A stretch of DNA of 64,000 nucleotides, taken from positions 2,046,001 to 2,110,000 of the forward strand of contig JAVJRG010000005.1 in the NCBI GenBank assembly GCA_040218535.1, read 5' to 3'. Below the pieces are notes generated by a model. It did not search any database and had not been told where the DNA came from. It saw nothing but the letters and a program-made list of their open reading frames with translations. Source of the DNA: Lacipirellulaceae bacterium (GTDB taxonomy: Bacteria; Planctomycetota; Planctomycetia; Pirellulales; Lacipirellulaceae). This document shows, in pieces, positions 1-8,477 of this stretch; position 1 is the first letter of the stretch; the number at the start of each line of letters is the position of its first letter. A program made the translations under genes and the position numbers.

Positions 1-900
1 GAACCACGTCGTGGCTGCACCAATCCACCACGGACGCGTACCTTGCTGTTCAGGTAAGCCGAATGCCGATTCACCGATGATGAACGTGTTGCTTGCTCCA
101 TCGGTGATCTGCCGGAACTCCGTTTCACCGCGGAAGGTAATGACACCATTGATCGCTAGCTTTCCCTCTCCTCCAGAATGGCACCGACCGTTACCCGAGT
201 TATTCTCTTGCATGGGGTAAGGGCTATTCTCATTGATCCGATTCCCGGCACCGCAACCAGGGATCAGGTCGGTCCCCGCATACTCATCAAGGTTCGCCCC
301 CAGCACCGCGCAGTAGGCAGTCGCCAATGCATTGTCCTCAACGGTTGCACTACTTCCAAAGTTGCCGATGTTGACCGGTTGCGTCTCGGAGAAGGAGGGG
401 CATTTGAATTCGTAGATCGGGGTACTATCCAAAAAGTCACGGACATCTTGCGGTTGCCGGTCGTACGGCAGTTCTGGTACCAAAAGATTCCTGAGAGATT
501 CCTGCTCAACGTACGGGGTCAGGTAAGCCAGATATCCCCAGTTTCCCACGTCCCAAGAATTGTTTTTGACTTGCTTTGGCGACAACTTACCGCTTGCAGG
601 TGGGAACTGCCCACGGGCGGCAACATAATTCTGACAGGCAAGGCCAAGCTGGCGCAGCCGGTTCTGGCACTGGCTGCGTCTAGCGGCCTCGCGAGCTGCC
701 TGAACCGCCGGTAGAAGCAGCCCAACCAAAACGCCAATAATCGCAATCACAACAAGAAGCTCGACTAGCGTAAAACCGTTCGTGCGTGCTGGCTTCTTGA
801 AAGCAGAGGACGCTACATCCCTCTCCGCGAATCGATCCTGATTTCTCAGTAGAGACGCGATCGAGGTCGGCTTCGAGGGTGCCTGAGCAGGGCCCATCAT
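1..900 (-). CDS. DUF1559 (SBP_bac_10) pseudopilin-like protein, partial
   Basis: First 300 codons of a gene that runs off the left edge. After a polar leader of about 41 residues comes a pseudopilin-type helix, [17 protein letters not shown] (G at about residue 42, Glu five residues later), then the family signature [14 protein letters not shown] and a long extracytoplasmic domain with FIIGES near residue 280. This is the planctomycete DUF1559 architecture; its molecular role is unknown, and a pilin-like, membrane-anchored surface protein is the usual inference. The start is a tandem ATG ATG at 900/897 with AGAAAGGA just upstream. The family's usual C-terminal H-x9-DG motif lies outside the window. 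It is divergent from the ECF sigma gene at 1320, so co-regulation is possible but not shown. Confidence 0.9.
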   Translation of the reverse strand, partial: MMGPAQAPSKPTSIASLLRNQDRFAERDVASSAFKKPARTNGFTLVELLVVIAIIGVLVGLLLPAVQAAREAARRSQCQNRLRQLGLACQNYVAARGQFPPASGKLSPKQVKNNSWDVGNWGYLAYLTPYVEQESLRNLLVPELPYDRQPQDVRDFLDSTPIYEFKCPSFSETQPVNIGNFGSSATVEDNALATAYCAVLGANLDEYAGTDLIPGCGAGNRINENSPYPMQENNSGNGRCHSGGEGKLAINGVITFRGETEFRQITDGASNTFIIGESAFGLPEQQGTRPWWIGAATTWF

Positions 901-1319
901 GTGAAAAGTCCTTTCTAGTCTGCCTGAGTTTTTCGCTTCCGTCTCGACCAAGAGTGGCTCCGACGACGTTAGGAAGCTAAATCCGCTTTCTCTCAGCGAA
1001 AAAGGTTTAATGCGGGCTGTCCGGAAGCCAGAAATACGGCCTTTTCAAAAATCCCTACAAATACACGCCAAGATGCCCCGGAAATGGACAGGAAAAGCAG
1101 CATTTTCGAATTTTTTAGGGAGAATCGTAGATCTCAGGGGTTAAGACAATCTCCAGGTAATTGCTCGCGATTTCCGCCTAGTCGGGCTCCTTGGAATGCC
1201 GATGCTTACAACGAAAATTTCCCATATTATGTGGTTTGCATGTCCAAATCCCCGTTGCTGGGGCGTAACCTTACATGCCGCAACATTCCCCAGAAAAACC
1301 GGGTCCGCCGACAGACCCC
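901..1319. other. Intergenic region between divergent DUF1559 and ECF sigma genes
   Basis: About 420 bases with no convincing gene; short open frames here lack a ribosome site and family-like sequence. It must hold the promoters for both flanking divergent genes, but I see no clear -35/-10 pair or operator. Confidence 0.6.
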
Positions 1320-1829
1320 ATGAAGTACGAGCTTTTCGTTAAGCATCTGCTTGAGCATGAGCCAGGCGTACGCGCTTTCTTGCGGGGTTTGCTCCCAACT
1401 TGGCAGGACGTTGAAGAAGTGACTCAGGAAGCAAGCTTGGTCGCGTGGCGAAAGTTCTCAGATTTCCAGGAAGGCACCTCGTTCGGTGGCTGGTTCCTGA
1501 CGATCGCTCGTTACGAGGCCATGAGCTATCGTCGGAAACTTGCACGCACTCCATTGGTGTTTTCCGATGATGTCTGGGACCTACTGGCCGCCGAAGGGGC
1601 CAAAGAAGAGCGTGGGGAAATGCGTCGGCAATACCTCGAAGAGTGCCTACAGAAGTTGGACGCTGCCGGTCGTGAAATCCTCTTGAAGGTCTATTCGCCG
1701 GGAGTCCTAATCCGTGAAGTGGCCAAACAATCGGGCAAGAGCGAACAGGCTTTTTACAAAGTGGTACAACGGCTCAGGTCAGCACTCCTGAAGTGTGTTT
1801 CGAAAGCCATGGCCAAGGAGGGCGTGTAA
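1320..1829 (+). CDS. ECF RNA polymerase sigma-70 factor (Rhodopirellula/Verrucomicrobium type)
   Basis: A 169-residue extracytoplasmic-function sigma factor. Sigma-2 is in the first half (VEEVTQEASLVAWRK, then FGGWFLTIARYEAMSYRR) and sigma-4 in the last 60 residues (REVAKQSGKSEQAFYKVVQR, a helix-turn-helix for the -35 element). Length and wording fit the planctomycete/verrucomicrobial gvs1-type ECF group. I prefer the ATG at 1320; an in-frame ATG at 1275 adds 15 Pro-rich residues. The stop overlaps the start of the next gene (TAATG), so the two are probably translationally coupled, and the FecR-domain membrane protein is its likely partner or anti-sigma. Targets are unknown; the polysaccharide genes downstream are an obvious but unproven candidate. 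Confidence 0.9.
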   Translation: MKYELFVKHLLEHEPGVRAFLRGLLPTWQDVEEVTQEASLVAWRKFSDFQEGTSFGGWFLTIARYEAMSYRRKLARTPLVFSDDVWDLLAAEGAKEERGEMRRQYLEECLQKLDAAGREILLKVYSPGVLIREVAKQSGKSEQAFYKVVQRLRSALLKCVSKAMAKEGV

Positions 1830-3457
1830 TGTCTGAAAAGGACTTTGACCAACTGGTAGCTGCCTGGCTCGATGGCCGTCTTAGCGAGCAAGATTCGCTC
1901 GTACTGCAAACAGAATTGCGCTCTTCAGCATCGGCTCGCACGAAATTTCGCAAATACGCCCAACTCGATGTGGCTCTCCATGAGTTCGCTGACACCAGTG
2001 GCCTCCTTACACCTGAACAACTTGTCGCCAGTGCCTTAGGCGGCTCCAACGCTGAACAAGGGAAAGTTGCATTAGCGTCCGCTGGATCGACTCATAAACT
2101 CACAAGCCTACTTGGTTGGTTTCCCGCCTTGAGTGTTGGTATCGCAGCGACCATGCTACTCGCGGTGACGTATCTTTACACTCGGGATTCCTCAGCGGAT
2201 CGACTCGGCAATCCGGATCGAAGCGAGACGGTAGCCAACGCTGGTTCGGAAGGCGACTCGCAGGAGCACGGCAAGTCCAGTGAGCGATCGGTACGAAGGC
2301 CGCCAGCCCCTGTTGCCACTTTGGCGGCTGCCAAGGAAGCTGTTTGGGAGGATTCGCAACTCGAGATCGGCCAAGCCCTCTATGAAAGTGAAACCGTCAA
2401 TCTCAAGTCCGGCGACGCGCGGATAAGTGTCGGTTTTGGCGCTGAAATCGTCGCCGAAGCGCCTTGCTCACTTACCTTTCTGGCGAACGACCGCGTCCGC
2501 CTAAACCATGGCGAAGTCGCCGTCGATGTCGCTTCATGGGCTAAAGGTTTCACGATCGTCACCGAAGAAATGGACATCGTGGACCTCGGGACAACATTCA
2601 CCGTTTCAGCTTCCCCTGGAGTGCGTTCCGAAACGACAGTCCTTAAAGGTTTGGTCCGGGTTCACCCCACAAAGTCTCAAGAGAAACAGCGTAGGGGGCT
2701 GCTCGTCACCGAGGGACAACAAGTTTCCGTTGATGGGAACGGACTTCTCAAGAATGCACAGCCAGAGGCTGCTCAGCAGCGACTCGCCGATTTAGACTTC
2801 GGCGTTTCGCAACCGTATCGACCTGTCAAACTCAACAACACAGGCATAGGGCTTGCGGTCGGCGATGAAGACCAACACTGGCGAGTCGTCGCTGGTCCAG
2901 ACGGCGCATTCCAAGGTGAAGAGTTCGCCACCGTTTGTGTCCCGCACGAACGTTACTTGGAAAACGATCCTAGCGCATCTCAGTGGATTTCCATTGCCGA
3001 CTGGACAACGGCACCGGCGAATTCCGTCTACACGTTCCAAACCGAGTTTGACTTGGAGGGCTATGACCTTTCCACCATGCAGCTCTTCGGTCGATTCTTA
3101 GCGGATAACGGTATTGCTGCTGTCCGCGTTAATGGCCAGTCAGTCAAAGTTCAATCATGGGTCGACAACATTAAGTATCAGCCGTTTGGCCACACTCAGT
3201 TTCGCTTCGTCAATGTCACTGAGGGGCTCGTCAAAGGCAGGAATGTTATCGAAGTCGATGTGCGGAATGGAATGCAACGAGTTTGGAAGCATGGAGCGGC
3301 AGTGCTCAGCGTGATCCCCAACCCGATGGCACTGAGAGTTGAGTGGTATGCCTTCGGAAGGCAACATAACTTCAACGATGCTGCCTACGATTCCGACCTT
3401 TTCGACGGATCAACCTGGCCCGCGATCTCCTTCGCTCTTGACCTTCCAAGGCAGTAG
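1829..3457 (+). CDS. FecR-domain membrane protein, likely ECF sigma partner
   Basis: A 542-residue protein whose ATG overlaps the sigma-factor stop by one base, with GGAGGGCGTGTA as ribosome site. The N-terminal 80 residues (LVAAWLDGRLSEQD, then a cytoplasmic helical segment) resemble the anti-sigma part of FecR proteins. One membrane helix follows at about residues 100-118 (SVGIAATMLLAVTYLY). A FecR domain lies at about 180-310 (VDLGTTFTVSASPGV, VLKGLVRV, VTEGQQVSV). The last 200 residues form a beta-rich domain seen in planctomycete FecR/LamG-type proteins. The role is inferred to be membrane sensing and control of the coupled ECF factor; the outer ligand may be a carbohydrate, but no ligand site can be read from the sequence. 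Confidence 0.85.
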   Translation: MSEKDFDQLVAAWLDGRLSEQDSLVLQTELRSSASARTKFRKYAQLDVALHEFADTSGLLTPEQLVASALGGSNAEQGKVALASAGSTHKLTSLLGWFPALSVGIAATMLLAVTYLYTRDSSADRLGNPDRSETVANAGSEGDSQEHGKSSERSVRRPPAPVATLAAAKEAVWEDSQLEIGQALYESETVNLKSGDARISVGFGAEIVAEAPCSLTFLANDRVRLNHGEVAVDVASWAKGFTIVTEEMDIVDLGTTFTVSASPGVRSETTVLKGLVRVHPTKSQEKQRRGLLVTEGQQVSVDGNGLLKNAQPEAAQQRLADLDFGVSQPYRPVKLNNTGIGLAVGDEDQHWRVVAGPDGAFQGEEFATVCVPHERYLENDPSASQWISIADWTTAPANSVYTFQTEFDLEGYDLSTMQLFGRFLADNGIAAVRVNGQSVKVQSWVDNIKYQPFGHTQFRFVNVTEGLVKGRNVIEVDVRNGMQRVWKHGAAVLSVIPNPMALRVEWYAFGRQHNFNDAAYDSDLFDGSTWPAISFALDLPRQ

Positions 3458-3603
3458 GACCACACAAAGTCCGACTAATTGCCGGGGCATGGAATTGCGT
3501 GGCAAGTCGCAGAGATTCGCCACGTGTGGTCTCTGCTGTGGCCGTAACATCCTGGGCCTCGATGAATCTACCCTTTGAAAACGACAACTTGGACACGAAG
3601 CCC

Positions 3604-5496
3604 ATGCAACTCGCCGCAAGAAGGTCTCTACAGACGTGCGTGATCCTGATGATGGGTCTTCTCCTCGTCGCGCTACACAGCCCAGCGAAGTCGAAAGACG
3701 CACTCTCGCCCGAGCGAGTGGCGATTCGAGTTCCTCTCGCCGAGGTCAATCCCGCAAAGCCTCCTGCCGAGGGAATCATTGCTCTTGAGCGACAGTTGCC
3801 TGAGAAGGCCAAGCGGCTTGATTCTGAGGCGGTGTTCTTCGACTTCGGGCGAGTGGCCTTTGGTAATCTGGAGTTTTCACCACCTGCTGGTTTCCAAGGC
3901 ACACTGACGGTTCGTTTTGGCGAAAAACTGAAAGATGGAGTGATCGATCGCGATCCGCCTGGAACCGTACGCTTCAGCGAAATCGCAGTGGAGATCGAAC
4001 CTGGCAAAACAACAGTCCTCGCTCCCCCACCAGACGAGAGGAATACCCAACAGAATGGAGAAGTCAGACGCTCCGGGCCGACGCCTCCGGCCGTTCTGAC
4101 CCCAAACGAGTGGGGCGTTGTCACTCCGTTTCGTTGGGTTGAAATAGAAGGCTTGCCGGCAGGTCTGGATGCCAGCGAGATCAAACTCGTTCGCCGTGCG
4201 GCTTTCCCAAAACATTGGGATGAGAATGCCGCCAGCTTCAAATGTTCCGATGAAACTCTCAACCGCGTCTGGGAACTCTGTCGCTATTCGATCAAGGCGA
4301 CCATGTTTGCTGGAGTGTACGTCGATGGAGATCGAGAGCGGATTCCCTACGAAGCGGATGCGTACCTCAACCAGTTGAGTCACTTCTACGTCGATCACGA
4401 CCCGAGCATGGCCCGCGATACGTTCGACTGGCTGATCGCCTACCCGACGTGGCCGACGGAGTGGGGCCCTCAAATGGTATTTATGGCTCATGCCGACTGG
4501 ATGCAAAATGGCGACGCTGAGTGGGTTGCTCAGCGCTACGAGAGCCTCAAATCGAAAACCCTGATGGAGCGCTGCCTCAGTTCGGAGTTGGTTCATAGCA
4601 ACCAGCAGCAGATTGCCTGGAACGACATTATTGACTGGCCACCCAGCGAACGTGACGGATTTGTGCGAACCGAGGTCAACACCGTCGTCAACGCATTTCA
4701 TTTGGCTGCCGTCGAGCAGATGTCCGATTTGGCTGCCGCAGCAGGACTCGTAGAAGATTCCCAGCGTTACAGAGCTCACGCCGAGAGCGGACGCGAAGTC
4801 TTCTACGCGCAGTTATTCGATCGCGAGAAAGGTCTGTTCCGCGATGGTCTTGGTGTGAATCATCACTCCATACACGCCAACCTTTTTCCTCTCGCCTTTG
4901 GCCTCGTGAAGGAAGAGGACAAGCAGGGAATCGTCGACTGGCTCGTTGAACGAGGCATGCGGTGCTCGACTTACGCTTCGCAGTATCTCCTGGAAGCACT
5001 CTTCGAGAACGGAGCGGGTGAAGCCGCTGTTGAACTGATCATCGCCCCGGGAGAAAGAAGTTGGCGTCACATGCTCGACTCCGACGCGACAATTACCTGG
5101 GAATCGTGGAATGAGAAAGTCAAGAAAAACCTCGATTGGAATCACGCGTGGGGAGCGGCGCCGGCCAATCTCCTCCCGCGCTACGTTCTGGGCGTCCAAC
5201 CACTGGCCCCCGGCTGGGATCGCGCACAGATTCGTCCTTGCCCGAGCGGGCTCGACTTTGCCGAGGGGGTGATTCCCACTCCGCACGGTCCTGTTTCGGT
5301 AGAATGGGCCGATGGCGATGTATTCCAGATGACCGTCGAACTACCGAAGGATATGAACGCCTCGGTACAGGTACCGTCGAAGCCTGGGGCAAGCAGCGTC
5401 TTGGTGAACGGCAAAAAGGCGGAAGCCAAGCTAGAGAAGGGATATTGGTTGCTCACGGAGGACATCAAGGGAACGGTAAAGATCGAAGTGCGCTAG
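3604..5496 (+). CDS. Secreted GH78-type alpha-L-rhamnosidase-like protein
   Basis: A 630-residue protein with a signal peptide if it starts at the ATG at 3604 (RRSLQTCVILMMGLLLVAL, cleavage near HSPAKS). Upstream in-frame ATGs at 3499 and 3562 would hide the signal. A beta-sandwich part (FDFGRVAFGNLEF) is followed by an (alpha/alpha)6 barrel with DGDRERIPYEADAYLNQ near residues 240-256 and ITWESWNE near 497-504. These match the two acidic regions that hold the catalytic residues in GH78, which inverts alpha-L-rhamnosides. It is shorter than classical GH78 enzymes such as the one at 8478. It heads a run with a BNR_4 propeller, a second GH78 and four sulfatases, which points to breakdown of a sulfated rhamnose-containing polysaccharide. 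Exact substrate is not readable. Confidence 0.85.
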   Translation: MQLAARRSLQTCVILMMGLLLVALHSPAKSKDALSPERVAIRVPLAEVNPAKPPAEGIIALERQLPEKAKRLDSEAVFFDFGRVAFGNLEFSPPAGFQGTLTVRFGEKLKDGVIDRDPPGTVRFSEIAVEIEPGKTTVLAPPPDERNTQQNGEVRRSGPTPPAVLTPNEWGVVTPFRWVEIEGLPAGLDASEIKLVRRAAFPKHWDENAASFKCSDETLNRVWELCRYSIKATMFAGVYVDGDRERIPYEADAYLNQLSHFYVDHDPSMARDTFDWLIAYPTWPTEWGPQMVFMAHADWMQNGDAEWVAQRYESLKSKTLMERCLSSELVHSNQQQIAWNDIIDWPPSERDGFVRTEVNTVVNAFHLAAVEQMSDLAAAAGLVEDSQRYRAHAESGREVFYAQLFDREKGLFRDGLGVNHHSIHANLFPLAFGLVKEEDKQGIVDWLVERGMRCSTYASQYLLEALFENGAGEAAVELIIAPGERSWRHMLDSDATITWESWNEKVKKNLDWNHAWGAAPANLLPRYVLGVQPLAPGWDRAQIRPCPSGLDFAEGVIPTPHGPVSVEWADGDVFQMTVELPKDMNASVQVPSKPGASSVLVNGKKAEAKLEKGYWLLTEDIKGTVKIEVR

Positions 5497-5579
5497 ATGG
5501 CTGCGAGGCACAGGCATCGTGCGAACTTATGAGCCAGACACGGATTTGATTCGGAACATAGTGGCAGAGAGGATGTACC

Positions 5580-8459
5580 ATGCAAATTGGCGCGAGAAAT
5601 TCTGAAAGGTTCCTTGCTAGACGTCTGCGGAAAGCGATTTTTGCAGTTGCGGTGATTCTTACGGCAAGCACATTGCCACAGGCGTCTGCGCAGTTCAGCG
5701 TGAGTCCACTGAGCGACATGTTGCTCGATTCCGACGCTCTGATCTTACCTACGGGTGGTAACTTTGCCACGACGATCAACGGTCAGCCCTACCAGCAAGA
5801 AGCACTTATCACACATGGCGGCTATCAGTATGCAGCTTGGTATCACAATAGTCCCACCAATGAAGACATCTATCTTTCGCGTCGCGACTTAACTGGGACG
5901 ACTTGGGAAACATTTGACACCGGCTTTGGTTTGGACAACGGCGACGGAACAGCCTCATCACCCAATAGAGAATGGGATTCCCATAACGTCATTGGGTTGG
6001 GAATTTCCGGGGATGGACGCATCCACTTGTCCTTTGATCATCACGTGGATTCACTGCGTTACGTCACCACGAATGCTGGAGCCGCTACTGGCGGCACTTG
6101 GAATAGCTCGATACTAAACGCTGAGCGAGATTCGCTGAACGTTGGAGGTTCTACAATCCCCCGTGTCACCTATCCCCGTTTTGCCAACGTGGGTGATGAC
6201 TTGGTCTTGACCTATCGCGATTATGGCAGCGGCAACGGTGACCACCGGATCGCCGACTATAACTCGGCAACAGGGCAATGGAGCAGCACTCGGTTTGTGA
6301 CCAAAGGGAGATCAACTGGCCAAGTTTATGACGATGCTAATAGCAACCCATCAAGCAGTCGTAATTCTTACCACAACGGATTTCACTTCGACAGTTCCGG
6401 CAGATTGCACACCACTTGGAACTGGCGGGAAGGCACTCAGGATGGAAATCACGACATCATGTATGCCTACAGTGATGACAAGGGAGTCACTTGGCGAAAC
6501 AACGACGGCCAACTAGTAGGGACGAATTCTTCGCCGATTACATTGAACTCTCCTGGCATTGAGGTCGTCGATCTCGACCGTCGCCAAGCCTTACTCAATC
6601 AGCAAGGCCAAATCGTGGATCCAGACGGTGGCGTTCACGCGCTAATGTTTCATCGCACTCCGGGACATAGTTTCACGAATTCACCGTTCAGTGACAGGAC
6701 GAATTCGGAGTACTTCCACTATTATCGCGACCCGCAATCGGGGACCTGGGATGTTAGCGCGTTTCCAGCCGGGACTTCGGTGGGGAGCCGTCCCAGGATA
6801 AGTGTGGATAGCAACGGTCATCTCTACGGTCTCTTCACCGAAGGCGACGACCTGGTCATCGCCGGGCGCCAGAAAGTCCTAGGCGGTTACGATGACTGGG
6901 AGATTCTGCACGTAGACCAAACCTACAATTACGATGGCACACCGCTAGTCGACAACCAGCGCTTGCTCGATGACGGGATTTTGTCGGTATTTATTCAAGA
7001 AGAAGGTAGCCCTCATCCAACCAATCCGACCAGCAGTCCACTACGTGTCCTTGAATTCAGCACTACCGCACCGCCTGTCACGCAAGGCACACTAATCGCG
7101 GGCTGGGATACTTGGCAGAACTCAGGAGTGCAATCTCCCAACGTGACCGACGGAATCACCACAGGCACATCTGCCAGCAGTGGATTTGGCCTCGACTCCG
7201 ATATGCGGTCGAGCACCGACGGAACGTGGGGAACCTTGAATACTCCCGCAGCTGATGGCACTGCCGATGACATCAATGATGCGGCACGGTTGGCCAACGG
7301 TGCCTCGGGTTACTACGACTTTACGGTGACCGACACAGGCGGAATCGATCGAGACTTAACCACGTTTCACTTCGATGCGGCTACCTTCAGGCCCAACTCC
7401 GCTCGAGACTATGAACTGTCAGTCCTCTCAGGCGATCTGACGGTGGGGTCTGTAGCGACAGGCAATGTCCCATCCTTTGCTGGGGGGCAGCAGGACTGGT
7501 CGAACTTCGACATCGACCTCACTGGCGTCGCTGACAACACTCTCGATGCCAACGGAACGGTCACCTTCCGGCTGAATTTCACAGGAGGAACTCTTGGGGC
7601 CGGGGGGCACCACCAGGGCCTCGACAATGTGGCGATAGCCGGCGAAGTACCAGCCTTGCCTAGTACTCTCATCGCCGGCTGGGATCGATGGGCTTCCAAT
7701 GGGATTCAAGCTGCTAGCGTAACCGATGGAAACACCACAGCCACGACCGGAAACAATGTCGAGTTTGGCCTAGTTGCCAGCGGCAATACCGACGGAACCT
7801 GGGGAACCTTGGCGACGCCAACAGCAGATCAAACGACCGATGATAGTTTCGATGGATATCGGTTGGTCAATGGCGAAGAAGGTTCGATCGAGTTTACGCT
7901 CACTGACTCAAGCGGAGTCGATCGAGACTTGACGGAATTCCACTTCGACACAGGCACCTTCAGGCCAGACTCTTCTCATAACTGGGAGCTGTCCGTGATC
8001 TCAGGTGATCTCACCCTGGGATCAGTAGCGAGCGGAGATGCCCCAAACATAACGGGCGGTACCATTGATTGGCATGATTTCGATATCGATCTCACAGGCC
8101 TAGCCGACAACACCTTGGATGCGAATGGAACAGTGACCTTCCTCTTGGAATTCACTGGGGGCACGCTGGGGGCATCAGGTCATCATCAGTACCTCGACAA
8201 TGTGGCTATCTCTGGCACAGCCGTCGAGATCGATGACACTGGCGACTTCGACGGGGACGGGGATGTCGATGGTGCTGACTTCCTAGCTTGGCAACGCGAT
8301 ACGATTGTTGGCAACCTCGCCGACTGGCAAGCAAACTATGGAACTCAGGCTCAATTGCTAAGCTCAGCGACTGCTGTTCCGGAACCATCAAGCCTTATAC
8401 TTCTCTCGCTGGCTCTCGCACCCTACTTTAGGCGGCGACCTCCGACCCACCGTCCATAA
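5580..8459 (+). CDS. Secreted BNR_4 beta-propeller protein, possible polysaccharide (ulvan-type) lyase, with repeats and PEP-CTERM tail
   Basis: A 959-residue exported protein with a signal peptide (IFAVAVILTASTLPQASAQ). Residues about 40-500 look like a BNR_4 seven-bladed propeller (HGGYQYAAWYHNSPTNEDIY, then ISGDGRIHLSFDHHVD near 143-158). BNR_4 is the fold of PL24/PL25 ulvan lyases, and the conserved His/Tyr/Arg-rich stretches fit a lyase, but activity is inferred. Two tandem copies of a roughly 190-residue module follow, each opening with LIAGWD (about 505 and 697). Next are a dockerin-like segment (DFDGDGDVDGADFLAWQR) and a PEP-CTERM anchor (VPEPSSLILLSLAL then Arg-rich) at the end. It sits between two GH78 genes, 18 bases before the second. 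AGAGAGGAT precedes the ATG. The PEP-CTERM suggests export through an exosortase-type sorting system. Confidence 0.8.
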   Translation: MQIGARNSERFLARRLRKAIFAVAVILTASTLPQASAQFSVSPLSDMLLDSDALILPTGGNFATTINGQPYQQEALITHGGYQYAAWYHNSPTNEDIYLSRRDLTGTTWETFDTGFGLDNGDGTASSPNREWDSHNVIGLGISGDGRIHLSFDHHVDSLRYVTTNAGAATGGTWNSSILNAERDSLNVGGSTIPRVTYPRFANVGDDLVLTYRDYGSGNGDHRIADYNSATGQWSSTRFVTKGRSTGQVYDDANSNPSSSRNSYHNGFHFDSSGRLHTTWNWREGTQDGNHDIMYAYSDDKGVTWRNNDGQLVGTNSSPITLNSPGIEVVDLDRRQALLNQQGQIVDPDGGVHALMFHRTPGHSFTNSPFSDRTNSEYFHYYRDPQSGTWDVSAFPAGTSVGSRPRISVDSNGHLYGLFTEGDDLVIAGRQKVLGGYDDWEILHVDQTYNYDGTPLVDNQRLLDDGILSVFIQEEGSPHPTNPTSSPLRVLEFSTTAPPVTQGTLIAGWDTWQNSGVQSPNVTDGITTGTSASSGFGLDSDMRSSTDGTWGTLNTPAADGTADDINDAARLANGASGYYDFTVTDTGGIDRDLTTFHFDAATFRPNSARDYELSVLSGDLTVGSVATGNVPSFAGGQQDWSNFDIDLTGVADNTLDANGTVTFRLNFTGGTLGAGGHHQGLDNVAIAGEVPALPSTLIAGWDRWASNGIQAASVTDGNTTATTGNNVEFGLVASGNTDGTWGTLATPTADQTTDDSFDGYRLVNGEEGSIEFTLTDSSGVDRDLTEFHFDTGTFRPDSSHNWELSVISGDLTLGSVASGDAPNITGGTIDWHDFDIDLTGLADNTLDANGTVTFLLEFTGGTLGASGHHQYLDNVAISGTAVEIDDTGDFDGDGDVDGADFLAWQRDTIVGNLADWQANYGTQAQLLSSATAVPEPSSLILLSLALAPYFRRRPPTHRP

Positions 8460-8477
8460 CGAACCTGAACCCAAGAC

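Noticed and set aside
3372-4262. Long open frame of 296 codons on the minus strand inside the GH78-like gene
   Set aside because: Ser/Arg-rich composition, no ribosome site and no family resemblance; it mirrors the strong GH78-type gene on the plus strand.
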